64,000 nt of DNA from Kiritimatiellota bacterium B12222. GTDB taxonomy: Bacteria > Verrucomicrobiota > Kiritimatiellia > SS1-B-03-39 > UBA6053. Position 1 is the first letter of the stretch; each line of letters begins with the position of its first letter. A program made the position numbers and the translations under genes. The stretch is taken from NCBI GenBank assembly GCA_029719485.1, contig CP120722.1, forward strand, positions 3,782,001 through 3,846,000. Direction: 5' to 3'. Under the pieces are notes generated by a model. That model was given only the letters and a program-made list of their open reading frames with translations. It did no database searches and was not told the DNA's origin. Below, one piece after another: positions 42,164-52,311 of the stretch.

Positions 42164-44842
42164 CTATTGGATGAGATAATACACCCGATCTTTTTTCAGA
42201 GAAAACCCAAAGGCCGTCCCCCATTCGACTTCGGGATATCCATTCAAATCCAATACCGTGACCTTCAGTTGATCGGCATCCGGGCGGTTTAATTTTATTT
42301 TGCCCTCCAAGGCTTTAAAGCGCCACGGATCCTTGCCGATATCCACGACACGGTATTTCCCCTCTTGCCCCACCGACTCTTGCTCCCAGCCTGATGCCCG
42401 CTCCTCGGTCATCACCTGCAACAACATTCGACTAGATAGGGTCAAGGGTTGACCATCCAACGAAATCAAAATCACATGCCCCAAATCCAAGGGAGACAAC
42501 AGCTCCAACACCCCGAGTTTACTTAAACCGGCCTCCTTTAAGTTCCCACTGATTGCCTCCACGCGGGGTGCTTTAATTCGCAGGAGACCTTTGTCGTAAT
42601 TCAATTCCATCTGACCATTTGATCCCCGAATCAGTTTCTGATTCTCATCTAAATAAGGCGCCAATGAACTCAGATCTAGTTGCGTTTTCGACGCGCCGAC
42701 CATCACTTCCGTTTTGCCCATAAAAAAGATACGTGGGTCAATCACTTCGCCAGCGGCAAGTGCCCCACCCTCATCCACATCCGCCAATCGCAATTCGTCT
42801 AAGTTCCCTTTTTGAACCAGAGGCGTGCCCTTGAGCGCAAATAAATCCTCTAGCCTCAAGCCCACTTTCGCCAAGGTCTTCCCTTCATCCAAATAGCCCA
42901 AACGATACATCAATGCCGTTGCCGGAAATTGCCCCATCTGACTCGGTGCCATCAAGGTCCAGGGTTGCATCCAATATCTCGGTTTCACAGCCCACAACGC
43001 ACTGTCGTGTGCAAAATGCACGATCGCATCTGATCCTTGCAATGACCCATAGGCCGCATAAAATAGCGGTGCCTCACTTCGATAACGATTGGGGCGCGTC
43101 CACGTCGTCTCCGAGATCATTGAAGGTCGATTATTGTACTTGGGATCCGCGACGGGATGGCTGAAATCCAACGGACCTTGAGGTGTGCGCGAATCAAATT
43201 TCAACGCACTTCTGTCCGCATAAATATGCCCTTTTCTCATCGACCAGTTCACCCCTTCCCCTTCCGCGTAGGTGCCGAAGTATCCATGGCGATCAATGTA
43301 ATCACCCGGCAAATAACTCCACACTTCCAGAGGTTTAAAGATCTGATCATCCGCAGTGTGCCAATTGGAGGCGGTAAGTAATCCTTTAAATCCGAGCCCT
43401 TTTACAAAATCGACTTGCCGCTGATAAAAAGCTCTCTGGGTTTCGGCTAAAAACCGGGTGGTGTCTTGATCCCGCAGGGTTTTGTTATGAATAATTCCGT
43501 AGAGATCACTAAAATCGAGGCGTTCCTGATCCAGTTGATCTCCTTTTAGTCGTTGCCCACCCCAAGCTGTAAACGCCTTTTCGATACTGCCGTATTCATC
43601 GTCCGTCCATACATAAAACATGTGCTCCAGAATTCTCAACTGGGCTTCCGGAATCATTTCATCTTTAAAGGTCCAAAAGAAAAAGGAATCCTCATTCACC
43701 AATTCCAAACTCATCAAGGCAGGCTCATCCACTAATCGCGGACCGTAGGGATTGGGCGACAACAAAATTTTCTGCCACCAGCCTTGATAATGCTTTTCAA
43801 AGGCTGGGTTAAAAAATAATGAGGCAAAGGGTTTCGCTGATCCATCATAGCCCTGCAAAAAATCCAACTGGGGCTGGGGTTCAAACCAAAGAGGGAAGTA
43901 AATGGAATAATGAGTGTAGATCCCTTCCCGTTTCGCCCGGGCCGTCACCTCTTGTAAACGATCCACGGTATCCAAATTAAGCGCTCCCGTGTGTTTATCA
44001 AACACCGAACCATGTAGACGCACTAAGTTTACGCCATGCTTCGCAAGATCCCGCAGGGCATGTTGTAACTCCTCTCCACGTAGACTCGCCGCCGGACCAT
44101 TGATCGCCCAAAACCGAATTTGCCTGCCATTGGCTTCATGCACAAAATGCCCATCACGCACCACAATCCGCCCTCCACTTCCCGCCATAGGTTCATTGAG
44201 CACCCGCAGATCCAACGGACTCGGCTTAAAATCATCCTGAGCCGGATTCCACACCTCCCATCCTTCATCTCCCGGAGAGCTTACAAACCTAGGTTCTTCC
44301 CCTGGCCGGGTCACACCTGAAGGCGCAAAAGGCTCTTGTACAAAAGTGAACGCATCCAAATATCCATGATAATGATTTTTACTAGTGAAAGACACGCGTA
44401 AGGTATTGGCCCCCTCCGTTAAGTGAAAACGACCTGCCAAAATCCAACTGATAAATCTCAAATCAGGCTTCTCATCTTTGGCCACATTAATCGTATCGCG
44501 GGCCTGGACCATTGATACCGCCACCTCAGCCTGATCGTTGAGTTGTAGGGTCATCGAGGTCTGCACCGTATTGATTCGCATCCACAACTCATATTCTCCT
44601 GCTTGAGCAACCTCAAAAGTGTAAACCGCCACGCCCGGTTTGTCTTCAGACCAATTTGAAATAAAATCCCCACCCGAAAATTCTTCGCTCCGCACTTGAT
44701 CATACCACCAGGGATGGCGCGTCACCGTACTTTCTTCATCCGCCTGTTCACCTTCCACCCAAATCACGGGCGCCTGAGCATACAGCATCGCCCCACCAAG
44801 AATCCATAGGCACAGGGCCAACAAGCGCTTCAGATTTTTCAT
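42164..44842 (-). CDS. Exported clan GH-A-like glycoside hydrolase
   Basis: The product, 892 residues from the ATG preceded by a GGAG SD, has a signal peptide (LKRLLALCLWILGGAMLYAQA). An N-terminal beta-sandwich, probably carbohydrate-binding (about 25-160), precedes a TIM-barrel (about 225-650) with FWAINGPAASLRGEEL and LVRLHGS. Candidate catalytic acids are Glu in LELVNEDSFFF (NE motif of clan A) and Glu in MISETTWTRP. A further C-terminal beta-rich domain ends it. These features recall GH5/GH42-type enzymes that cut plant or algal polysaccharides, but I cannot name the family or substrate. The neighbouring PEGA/rhomboid operon is convergent. Confidence 0.85.
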   Translation of the reverse strand: MKNLKRLLALCLWILGGAMLYAQAPVIWVEGEQADEESTVTRHPWWYDQVRSEEFSGGDFISNWSEDKPGVAVYTFEVAQAGEYELWMRINTVQTSMTLQLNDQAEVAVSMVQARDTINVAKDEKPDLRFISWILAGRFHLTEGANTLRVSFTSKNHYHGYLDAFTFVQEPFAPSGVTRPGEEPRFVSSPGDEGWEVWNPAQDDFKPSPLDLRVLNEPMAGSGGRIVVRDGHFVHEANGRQIRFWAINGPAASLRGEELQHALRDLAKHGVNLVRLHGSVFDKHTGALNLDTVDRLQEVTARAKREGIYTHYSIYFPLWFEPQPQLDFLQGYDGSAKPFASLFFNPAFEKHYQGWWQKILLSPNPYGPRLVDEPALMSLELVNEDSFFFWTFKDEMIPEAQLRILEHMFYVWTDDEYGSIEKAFTAWGGQRLKGDQLDQERLDFSDLYGIIHNKTLRDQDTTRFLAETQRAFYQRQVDFVKGLGFKGLLTASNWHTADDQIFKPLEVWSYLPGDYIDRHGYFGTYAEGEGVNWSMRKGHIYADRSALKFDSRTPQGPLDFSHPVADPKYNNRPSMISETTWTRPNRYRSEAPLFYAAYGSLQGSDAIVHFAHDSALWAVKPRYWMQPWTLMAPSQMGQFPATALMYRLGYLDEGKTLAKVGLRLEDLFALKGTPLVQKGNLDELRLADVDEGGALAAGEVIDPRIFFMGKTEVMVGASKTQLDLSSLAPYLDENQKLIRGSNGQMELNYDKGLLRIKAPRVEAISGNLKEAGLSKLGVLELLSPLDLGHVILISLDGQPLTLSSRMLLQVMTEERASGWEQESVGQEGKYRVVDIGKDPWRFKALEGKIKLNRPDADQLKVTVLDLNGYPEVEWGTAFGFSLKKDRVYYLIQ

Positions 44843-45170
44843 TCGATTTTCACTCCATCTACAGGTCATCCACAGGACTAAACAATACCGAAAAATAACA
44901 TACCCCTGGTCCATTTTCCACCCTCACCAACACTTTGTTATATCCGGGTTTCAGTAAAATCAGACGAAACCCTTCATCGATACGCCCTGCGCGCCATATT
45001 TGCCGACGCCTGTTCCATCCGATTTAAGGTGTCTGAATACTCCTGATACGCCTCCAGGTTTTTGGATTGATTCCCCCCTCCCACGAGAGGAGTCACAATT
45101 CCCTTGCACCCTCGAAGTCTTTGCCCCATAAATGAATCATCTTACGCCATCCCCATCCGAGAAATCCCTC
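44843..45170. other. Intergenic region of about 330 bases
   Basis: It separates the divergent glycoside-hydrolase and PspC-like genes. It holds a short stem CTCC/GGAG near 45081-45095. I see no clear gene or RNA. An alternative upstream start of the PspC gene (45132) lies inside it. Confidence 0.4.
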
Positions 45171-45458
45171 ATGAAAAAATGTCCGTTTTGTGCTGAAAAC
45201 ATCGAAGACGCCGCAATCAAATGTAAACACTGCGGAGAATTCCTCACTCCAAATCATCAGCAAAGCTCCCCGCCCAAAAAATTCACCCGCTCGATCAAAG
45301 ATCGCCAGTTTTCCGGGGTATGTGGTGGGTTCGCAGCTTATGCCAACTTAGACGTCTCTTTGGTGCGCATTTTAACCTTTTTGGGCATTCTTTTTACAGG
45401 TGTACTGCCCGGGCTTTTCGCCTATATCGTCATTGCCATGATGGTACCCGAAGCTTAA
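45171..45458 (+). CDS. Zinc-ribbon plus PspC-domain protein
   Basis: The product, 95 residues from MKKCPFCAENIEDAAIKC, has a C4 zinc ribbon (CPFC..KHCG at about residues 4-7 and 19-22). A linker leads to a PspC domain (RQFSGVCGGFAAYANLDVSLVRI, then a membrane helix LTFLGILFTGVLPGLFAYIV). PspC proteins sense membrane stress in phage-shock-type responses; the zinc ribbon may mediate contact with a partner. I chose the ATG giving the typical MKKCPFC start; a further ATG at 45132 adds 13 residues. Its end overlaps the convergent MFS gene by 4 bases. Confidence 0.85.
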   Translation: MKKCPFCAENIEDAAIKCKHCGEFLTPNHQQSSPPKKFTRSIKDRQFSGVCGGFAAYANLDVSLVRILTFLGILFTGVLPGLFAYIVIAMMVPEA

Positions 45459-46855
45459 CGTTCAGGTCCGTGTAGTTTCCCATTCTTCATTTTCCGGACC
45501 ACAAAATTATCATTACTGAAAAAGGCCAAGCCTTGGGCAACCCCTAAATTTTTCAAGGTCCGGAGAGCACCGGGAATGCGATTGCGATCGGGGTGAATAT
45601 GGGGTTCTTTTAAGCCCAGCAGACAAAGGATAGACAACAGTCCCCCGATAATTCCTACCGCGAAACTTCCGCGGTACAGCAACCAGTGACCGATTTCGAG
45701 GGCCACGCCTTTTTCCAACCACCAGCCTGCCAACATGGGGGCAATGGTCGCAAAAATGGAGACCACAGTTAGATTTAAACTAATGCCCGCACTCCGGTTA
45801 TTGCCGGGAATCAATTTCAACAACAACACAAAACTCGCCAACATATACCCCGTACCGACCGTTCCTCCCCAGGCCCACACCACAAACAAACCGTTTTTGG
45901 TATACTCATTGAGCACCAACCAACCCAAATCGCAGATACGCCAGCAAATGGCACAGATGATTAATACGGGCAACGCACCATGACGATCGATCATCTCCCC
46001 CCAAATGCGCACACTCAAGGTGCCCGCAACAGTGGCCGTAATGCTGTAAGCTGTAAAATTTGCGGGCGTAACCTGTAACAAATCAAAAGCATACAAGGTG
46101 CTCACGGCCCCACCCCAGGCCATACAAAATCCCGCCAAGGCTCCAAAGATAATATACCGAATCAGCGCCTTGCTTTGACGCAACGCCCACAGATCTTTGG
46201 CCCAAGTATCGGAACAAACCTGACCGCCTCCCGGCTCTCGGGTATGAATCTGATGCTGAAACAACACGGATACAATCCGTCCCAAAACCGCTAAGGACAT
46301 TAAACACACGTACAACCAGCGCTGTCCGGCAAAAAAACTGAGCAAAAACAGACTCAAGCCCATAAAGGACAAAGTGCTGATATTGGTGTAAATATTACGC
46401 CGCGCCATGTACCGGCCCCGAATGCGGTCAGGAATAAACACACTCGCCCACGACGTCCATCCCACGCCCGACAAGGCCGTCGTGAAAGCCAACAGCAGGT
46501 ACAGCAACGAAAAAAACAGCCCTGCCTGCATCGGTTGATCTGTAGGAAGTAGCGCAAGCCCCAACAAGCCACTTAACCAAATCCCCGTGTTCATCATCGC
46601 CAGGGTTAAAGCCAATTCACGCACCATTAAAAAACGGCCCACCCAAGGAACCAAGAAAATGGAAAGTGCATTCGCCAAAGCCGGCATAGCCACAATCACC
46701 CCAAACCATCGGGGTCCCACATGAAACAAGCTGTTCAACATTCCCGCAACCAAGAAACTACCTGGAATTGAAATAATCGACCACGGCGTTGCCAACATCC
46801 CATCCATGCTTGAAATACGCAAATTGCGTCGCGTTTGAGTGGAGCTGTTGTTCAT
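45455..46855 (-). CDS. MFS transporter
   Basis: The 466-residue product has about twelve membrane helices (for example FGVIVAMPALANALSIFLVP and YLLLAFTTALSG). A cytoplasmic segment in the middle includes DRIRGRYMARRNIY, a loop of the R-x-R-G-R/K type that is a well-known MFS feature. It has no substrate-specific motif. It begins 28 bases after hisS on the same strand, so they may form an operon. Its stop overlaps the convergent PspC gene by 4 bases. Direction and substrate are unknown. Confidence 0.87.
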   Translation of the reverse strand: MNNSSTQTRRNLRISSMDGMLATPWSIISIPGSFLVAGMLNSLFHVGPRWFGVIVAMPALANALSIFLVPWVGRFLMVRELALTLAMMNTGIWLSGLLGLALLPTDQPMQAGLFFSLLYLLLAFTTALSGVGWTSWASVFIPDRIRGRYMARRNIYTNISTLSFMGLSLFLLSFFAGQRWLYVCLMSLAVLGRIVSVLFQHQIHTREPGGGQVCSDTWAKDLWALRQSKALIRYIIFGALAGFCMAWGGAVSTLYAFDLLQVTPANFTAYSITATVAGTLSVRIWGEMIDRHGALPVLIICAICWRICDLGWLVLNEYTKNGLFVVWAWGGTVGTGYMLASFVLLLKLIPGNNRSAGISLNLTVVSIFATIAPMLAGWWLEKGVALEIGHWLLYRGSFAVGIIGGLLSILCLLGLKEPHIHPDRNRIPGALRTLKNLGVAQGLAFFSNDNFVVRKMKNGKLHGPER

Positions 46856-46883
46856 GGTTTCGAGCCTGAGCTCTTCCGAATGT

Positions 46884-48137
46884 TTACCAATGGGTATTCA
46901 ATGTTTTTGCAATATCGGCGAAAGGCACTTCACGCTGTTCACCACTTTCCATGTCACGAATCTGAATGGTTTGCGCTTCGAGTTCGCTTTCTCCACGAAT
47001 CAAAACCCAACGCGCCTGCTGACGTCCTGCGGCTTTCATTTGAGCTTTCATGCTTTTGCCGTTGAGATCCATTCGAACCCGATAGCCCAACTCACGCAAT
47101 TGCACAATTAAAGGTAAATTTGCAGCCTGAGCTTCTTCGTTCTGCCCCACCAACATCACCAAGGGCAACGCTTCCGCAGAAAATTTATCTTCCACCTCTT
47201 TCGCCAATGCCATCAAAGCCCGCTCCATGCCAATCCCAAATCCAACCCCTTCAATGGTCTTGCCGTTGGCTTTCATTTGATAACGTCCCCCGCCGGACAA
47301 AGCATCTTGTGCCCCCAAACGATCCGACGTCACTTCCCAAATACTGTGTTGGTAATAGTCCAACCCACGAACCAACAAGGGATTCACCACATAAGACACC
47401 CCAAAAGTATCTAAGGTGGCCAACACCTCTTCAAAGTAAGCTACAGATTCCGGAGCCATCCAAGTCGTAATCGGCGAAAGCCCTTCCACCACAGTTTTAC
47501 AACCCGGATTTTTACAATCCAACACCCGCAACACATTGTTGTCCATCCGACGACGACAGTCTTCGCATAGATCATCTGTACTGGGCATCAATTCACTTCT
47601 CAAACCATCTAAGATCTTAGGAAAATCTTCGGAGGATCCACGGGTATTCAGTTGAAAAACGACGCCATCCAGCTCCCAAGCTTTGAACAGAGAATCTTGC
47701 AGGGCAATGACTTCTGCATCTTGACGCGCAGAGGCTCCACCAATACATTCCACTCCCAACTGATGAAACTGACGTTTACGACCTGCCTGTGGACGTTCCG
47801 CGCGAAACATCGGCCCCATGTAATACAAGCGGGCATCTTGCAGCTCTTGCATGTTGTTGGACACATAACGCATCACCCCTGCGGTTCCTTCCGGACGCAA
47901 ACACACCTGCTTGCCACCACGCGTTTCAAAGGCGTACATTTGCTTTTGCACAATTTCACTGGTATCACCCAATGAATGCAAATACACCGAGGTCATTTCC
48001 ACAATCGGCGTGCGGATTTCTTTAAAATCATACTGCAACATCACCTCACGCGCACGCGATTCAAGCGTTTGCCAGATGTTGACTTCGGGGAATTCAATGT
48101 CGGTCATTCCTTGGAGAGATTGGGATACTTTAGCCAT
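46884..48137 (-). CDS. hisS: Histidyl-tRNA synthetase
   Basis: The product, 417 residues from MAKVSQSLQGMTDI, charges tRNA-His. Class II motif 2 is MGPMFRAERPQAGRKRQFHQLG, the HisA region LVRGLDYYQHSIWE, and motif 3 GFGIGMERALM. LRPEGTAG is present at the start of the active site. The ATG chosen has AAAAGG 5-6 bases upstream; a longer open start adds 20 unrelated residues. An MFS gene follows in the same direction. Length fits family (about 420). Confidence 0.96.
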   Translation of the reverse strand: MAKVSQSLQGMTDIEFPEVNIWQTLESRAREVMLQYDFKEIRTPIVEMTSVYLHSLGDTSEIVQKQMYAFETRGGKQVCLRPEGTAGVMRYVSNNMQELQDARLYYMGPMFRAERPQAGRKRQFHQLGVECIGGASARQDAEVIALQDSLFKAWELDGVVFQLNTRGSSEDFPKILDGLRSELMPSTDDLCEDCRRRMDNNVLRVLDCKNPGCKTVVEGLSPITTWMAPESVAYFEEVLATLDTFGVSYVVNPLLVRGLDYYQHSIWEVTSDRLGAQDALSGGGRYQMKANGKTIEGVGFGIGMERALMALAKEVEDKFSAEALPLVMLVGQNEEAQAANLPLIVQLRELGYRVRMDLNGKSMKAQMKAAGRQQARWVLIRGESELEAQTIQIRDMESGEQREVPFADIAKTLNTHW

Positions 48138-48247
48138 GCGTGCCTTTTCACCCTTTGTATGGATATTGCAAGAAACTTTGCAAAAGAACCACCGCATATC
48201 CTAATTTCATCTTGTAAGTGGAAACCAAATTTGCATGAATAGAGAAC

Positions 48248-48982
48248 ATGAAGCTGTCCCACCCCTCAAAAAACATACTCTTCACCTTATCTGGTCTTCT
48301 CGTCGCATTCATTACAACAGAATCGTTGCATGCCGAACCGATCTTTGCGTCTCAAGACACCTACTATGTTCGAAACGACAAAGGTGCTAATTTTGGAAGC
48401 AATGAAACGCTTCTCGTAAAATATAATGGCACGGGACTACAACCCAATCGGGTTTCCATCGTTCGTTTTGACATCGGTTCCTTGCCCCAAGAGGTAGTAA
48501 ACAGCAACTTTTCGATTTACCTCGAATCAGCTGAAGAGGGAGACCAATTTAAGTTCTATGGTATCAATGATCTGACCGCAGATGATCAATTCAATCAGAA
48601 TACATTAACATTTAATACCTCTATACCAGGAACTGGCGTTGCCGATTGGACAGGAGAACGTAATGTGAAACTAGCATCGGTTACGGTATTGGAAACTCTT
48701 ACGGTTAGTACAAGTGACATCAACAGCATGATTTCATTTTCCAACAGCACCTTGGATGATTTCATCAATGCGGATAGCAACGGCACGGTATCATTTGCAA
48801 TTCAAAGAATTCAAAACGCATCCCATGTCGGAATATTTCGCTCCACCGAAGGCGCCCTCGCAGCCTCAGCCCCCGCCACAGCTCCCACCTTGAGTTTTTC
48901 AGCCATTCCGGAGCCCAGCACCTTTCTGTTGGTTTCCCTCAGCGTCCTGGGCTTCATCGGCGGACGTCGCCGTGTGATGTAA
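48248..48982 (+). CDS. PEP-CTERM protein with a DNRLRE-like domain
   Basis: The 244-residue product has a signal peptide (ILFTLSGLLVAFITTESLHA), a domain beginning FASQDTYYVRNDKGANFGS, which matches the opening of DNRLRE/CBM96-type beta folds (a D-x-Y-V-x-x.. NFG pattern), and a C-terminal PEP-CTERM signal IPEPSTFLLVSLSVLGFIGG RRR. Exosortase would cut it and place the product at the surface. No catalytic residue is obvious; a carbohydrate-binding or adhesion role is possible. It is divergent from hisS across a 110-base gap and followed by the CAP protein gene. Confidence 0.88.
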   Translation: MKLSHPSKNILFTLSGLLVAFITTESLHAEPIFASQDTYYVRNDKGANFGSNETLLVKYNGTGLQPNRVSIVRFDIGSLPQEVVNSNFSIYLESAEEGDQFKFYGINDLTADDQFNQNTLTFNTSIPGTGVADWTGERNVKLASVTVLETLTVSTSDINSMISFSNSTLDDFINADSNGTVSFAIQRIQNASHVGIFRSTEGALAASAPATAPTLSFSAIPEPSTFLLVSLSVLGFIGGRRRVM

Positions 48983-49163
48983 CGGTAACAACACCAAAAC
49001 AGCGCAAAGGAAATACCCCATCCCCTCAGAAGGCGACGCTTCCCCTTTACGGCCTCATATTATAAAGCGCGTGGGATGAACACCTCCCCTCCTCAGCATC
49101 TGAATACTTGACCAATACACCTAAACTTGGTTTCATGAGATTTCGCTCGTTTTACGCATTCAC

Positions 49164-51515
49164 ATGAAATCTCTGATCCACTCATCTTCAGCTTTACTGA
49201 TATGTAGTGGATTCTTTTTTTTACTCCAGATGCCTGTACGCGCACAACAATGGGGAACTGCACTTCCTCCTCCCACGGAAAAGCCCAGCCCATACACGGG
49301 AAAAATCGTTCAGCCTCTAACGAGTTCAGTGACAACCCGAGCCTCTGAAGCCACAACTACAGCCCCCTTTGATATTCACAACCGTCAAGATACCCGCAGT
49401 TGGTTTACAACCGAATACACCGCCTCCGAAAATATCGCCATCGGCTGGACAGGTAGTCATAGCCCGCCCCAACCAGGCACCACCTCTCAAAGCTATCGTA
49501 ATGCCATCATCAGACGCATAAATCTTTTCAGAGCATTCGCGGGCGTGCCAAACAATATAAGTGAAAACGCCACATATTCGGCAAAATGCCAAGAAGCGGC
49601 ACTCATGATGAGCGTCAATAACAAGCTTTCTCATGCCCCCACTCCTTCTGAATTTCCTGCGTATTATACGGACGATGGCGCGGAAGCCGCTGGCAAATCA
49701 AATCTCTATTTGGGCGAAAACGGCCCCTCTGCCATCGACGGCTACATTCAAGATCCCGGAAGCAATAACCTCGCAGTGGGACATCGCAACTGGATCCTCG
49801 ATCCCCCAAGAGCGGAAATGGGTAGCGGAGATGTTTCAAGCACCTCCGGCAAATCCAAAGCCAATATTTTGTGGGTAATCGGAAATACCCAAGCCGACCC
49901 AGAAATCCGTGATGCATTTGTCGCTTGGCCGCCTGCAGGTTATGTGCCCTCATCATTGCTGTATAAAAGATGGTCTTTTAAAAAGGCGGGGCTTGATCTA
50001 AGCGAGGCCACTGTCGAGATGAGTGATGCCTGGGGAAACACCATAGCCCTCAACATCGTCAATCAGCCGGGCTCAGGCGATTCTTGGACGCCACTGGTTT
50101 GGGAGCCCGACCTTCTCTACAGCACCGCCAACTCTCCCCGAATCCCTCCCGAAGAAGACGAAGTCTACCACGTCGTCATTACCGTCCCCATCGCCGGAGT
50201 GCCCAGCTCTTTCCAGTACACCATTGTGGCCTTTGATCCCTCAATTCCGAAAGCGGAGCTCACCGGTACCGTCTTTTTTGATCTTAATCAAAACGGCTCT
50301 CCCGACCCTGGAGAAGAAATTCCACATACCCCCGTGATCGCCACAGGCCCAGAGGGCGAAGTCCGTACCTTTTCCAGAAGTGACGGCTGTTATTCTTTAG
50401 CCCTTGAATCCACCGGAACGTACACCCTCTCTCACCCCCATTTTCAAAGTGAAATGCCAATTTCCGTTGTCGCATCAACCTTAGACCATGCCTCCCCCGC
50501 AAACCTGCCTCTGACCTTTACGCCCACGCGACTGAGCGGAAAAACCGTCAGCAACCAACCCCTACAAGCAGAACGTGTCCGCATGCAAGGGGGCGATGGA
50601 TTTACCGCCAAAGAACTCGTCATCTATCAGGAAGGAATCCTTTCACGTATTGAAAATGCTGAAACGGGTCTCGAAGACCTCTATGCCATCGTGCCAAACG
50701 GTGAAAGTTTGAATGATCTCTTAGACAGCAATACCGCGATCGATACCCGTTCATTTCACTTTTCCCATGCAGAGGCCACATCCAGAGGGATGGTTCTTTC
50801 AGACATCCAACCCAGCTCCCAGAGCGTGCTTCGATTCCTGAGCCAGTTAACACTTTCCACCTCTCATCAAATCGCAACCGTTGAGGTTCAACTTGTAGAG
50901 GACGGGACATGGACCTCTCTCTGGACTCAGGCAGGAAACGGCAGTGCAGAAAGCAGCTTTTCACTGAAGGAAATCGATCTCTCCCCCTATGCAAATACGA
51001 CCATCCAACTACGGTTTTGGTATCAACTGGATTTCGGAAGTTACTACCCCCAATCTACCGTGGGATGGTTCGTAGATAATATCGAAATCACCCATGATTA
51101 CGCACAAGGAACGGGTTACGTTGAAATCGATCGTCGTGACATTTCAACCTCTTCGAGCAGCTTTTTCACCCCAGAGGAGGAAGGTCTTTTCCGTTATCAA
51201 ATTGAGCATCATCAAAGCAACAACAGCTTCCTCGGTGGAGGATTCGACCTTGAAGTCAATAGCGCGTTGGACCCTACCCCCCGTATCTTTCTCTCCTACG
51301 AAGCTTCCGCATCCGGAACCCTACAAATGGATCTTCGCACCGAAAACTTCATCCCCTACACCGTAGAATTAAGCTCTACCGATGACCTTACCCAGGCCTT
51401 TTCACCAGCGACCGCGCACGAAATCATCGAACGCGATCCTCACAGTTATCAGAGCGAAATACCTCAAAACGAAATTTCCGATCAGCATTTTTTCCGTTTC
51501 TCTGCTGAACCCTGA
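49164..51515 (+). CDS. Exported CAP-domain surface protein
   Basis: The 783-residue product has a signal peptide (LLICSGFFFLLQMPVRA). A CAP/SCP domain follows at about residues 110-270: RRINLFRAFAGVPN, EAALMMSVNNKLSH and the HRNWIL segment give the alpha-beta fold with its conserved His/Glu-type site. A Cna-B/SdrD-like beta repeat follows (GTVFFDLNQNGSPDPGEE, about 372-389), then two jelly-roll-like regions. The last 80 residues end HFFRFSAEP, like the ending of the protein at 315-1535. No PEP-CTERM or LPXTG. It probably acts at the cell surface. No SD is visible. Confidence 0.85.
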   Translation: MKSLIHSSSALLICSGFFFLLQMPVRAQQWGTALPPPTEKPSPYTGKIVQPLTSSVTTRASEATTTAPFDIHNRQDTRSWFTTEYTASENIAIGWTGSHSPPQPGTTSQSYRNAIIRRINLFRAFAGVPNNISENATYSAKCQEAALMMSVNNKLSHAPTPSEFPAYYTDDGAEAAGKSNLYLGENGPSAIDGYIQDPGSNNLAVGHRNWILDPPRAEMGSGDVSSTSGKSKANILWVIGNTQADPEIRDAFVAWPPAGYVPSSLLYKRWSFKKAGLDLSEATVEMSDAWGNTIALNIVNQPGSGDSWTPLVWEPDLLYSTANSPRIPPEEDEVYHVVITVPIAGVPSSFQYTIVAFDPSIPKAELTGTVFFDLNQNGSPDPGEEIPHTPVIATGPEGEVRTFSRSDGCYSLALESTGTYTLSHPHFQSEMPISVVASTLDHASPANLPLTFTPTRLSGKTVSNQPLQAERVRMQGGDGFTAKELVIYQEGILSRIENAETGLEDLYAIVPNGESLNDLLDSNTAIDTRSFHFSHAEATSRGMVLSDIQPSSQSVLRFLSQLTLSTSHQIATVEVQLVEDGTWTSLWTQAGNGSAESSFSLKEIDLSPYANTTIQLRFWYQLDFGSYYPQSTVGWFVDNIEITHDYAQGTGYVEIDRRDISTSSSSFFTPEEEGLFRYQIEHHQSNNSFLGGGFDLEVNSALDPTPRIFLSYEASASGTLQMDLRTENFIPYTVELSSTDDLTQAFSPATAHEIIERDPHSYQSEIPQNEISDQHFFRFSAEP

Positions 51516-51536
51516 ACAAGACGAAAGCCGCCCTCT

Positions 51537-52307
51537 CTACTTGGCCGTTAGTCCTTTCAACACCCGAGGAGGCAACAACATCCGGTGTACAATTTTCGCA
51601 CCCAAACCTCCATGGACTCGGGGGTATAACCTATACAAAATCTTGAACCACGCTGCTTTTTTGAGCCCCAGGGTTTCTCGCACATATTCGGGGACAAACC
51701 AAGCCATGAAATGTCGAAGCAACCACGTGCGAAAACACCCGAGATCACGTTTATAAGAATCAAATAGATCCTGTGTATGTGGATTTACCCGCAAGGTTTC
51801 AGGCATTTCTTTTTCACGAGCGAGATGGAATTTCTCATAGCTCGCTTCCATATTTGAAATCCCCATCGCTTCAAAAAATCCTCGTTGATCCTGATAATAT
51901 GCTTCCTTCTCCTCTGCCCCCAGTTCGCGTTGCTCTAAATAGGCCTCGGCCAATAGTGCATACTCAATCAACATCGCCCCCACCGCTTTAAACGCCTGAT
52001 TGGAGATGTGGGGATGTCCACCCTCCTCCCTCGCCCGTTCTGACTCAACTTGATCATGAAAACTACGAATGGTTTTAGCCAAGGTCACCGCATCGGCCTC
52101 CGTAGTCATCATCACTTTTCGATTCCAAACAAAGGTACTGATCAGCCGGTTCAAAGGCGCAGAAGGCAATTTATCTGTGTAAAATAACCAATGATTTTCT
52201 TCAACCAACGCAAACTCCGCAGCGGATCCTACATAGACCAATAGAATGTGATCAAGGTCTGTCCACAGCTTCCTTGTAAAGGGAGATCCATATTGTTTGT
52301 ATTTCAT
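51537..52307 (-). CDS. MpaB/rubber-oxygenase family (DUF2236) protein
   Basis: The 256-residue product fits the oxygenase MpaB/DUF2236 group: FALVEENHWLFYTDKLPSAP and the RSFHDQV helix, then helical segments (KAVGAMLIEYALLAEAYL). Members bind a b-type haem with conserved His, and act on hydrophobic or polyisoprenoid substrates. The length and internal region without a signal peptide agree. It lies 4 bases downstream of the DUF2304 gene, so it belongs to that operon. The substrate is unknown; a lipid carrier in the nearby glycan pathway would be speculation. The 21-base gap to the CAP gene is convergent. Confidence 0.68.
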   Translation of the reverse strand: MKYKQYGSPFTRKLWTDLDHILLVYVGSAAEFALVEENHWLFYTDKLPSAPLNRLISTFVWNRKVMMTTEADAVTLAKTIRSFHDQVESERAREEGGHPHISNQAFKAVGAMLIEYALLAEAYLEQRELGAEEKEAYYQDQRGFFEAMGISNMEASYEKFHLAREKEMPETLRVNPHTQDLFDSYKRDLGCFRTWLLRHFMAWFVPEYVRETLGLKKAAWFKILYRLYPRVHGGLGAKIVHRMLLPPRVLKGLTAK

Positions 52308-52311
52308 ACTC

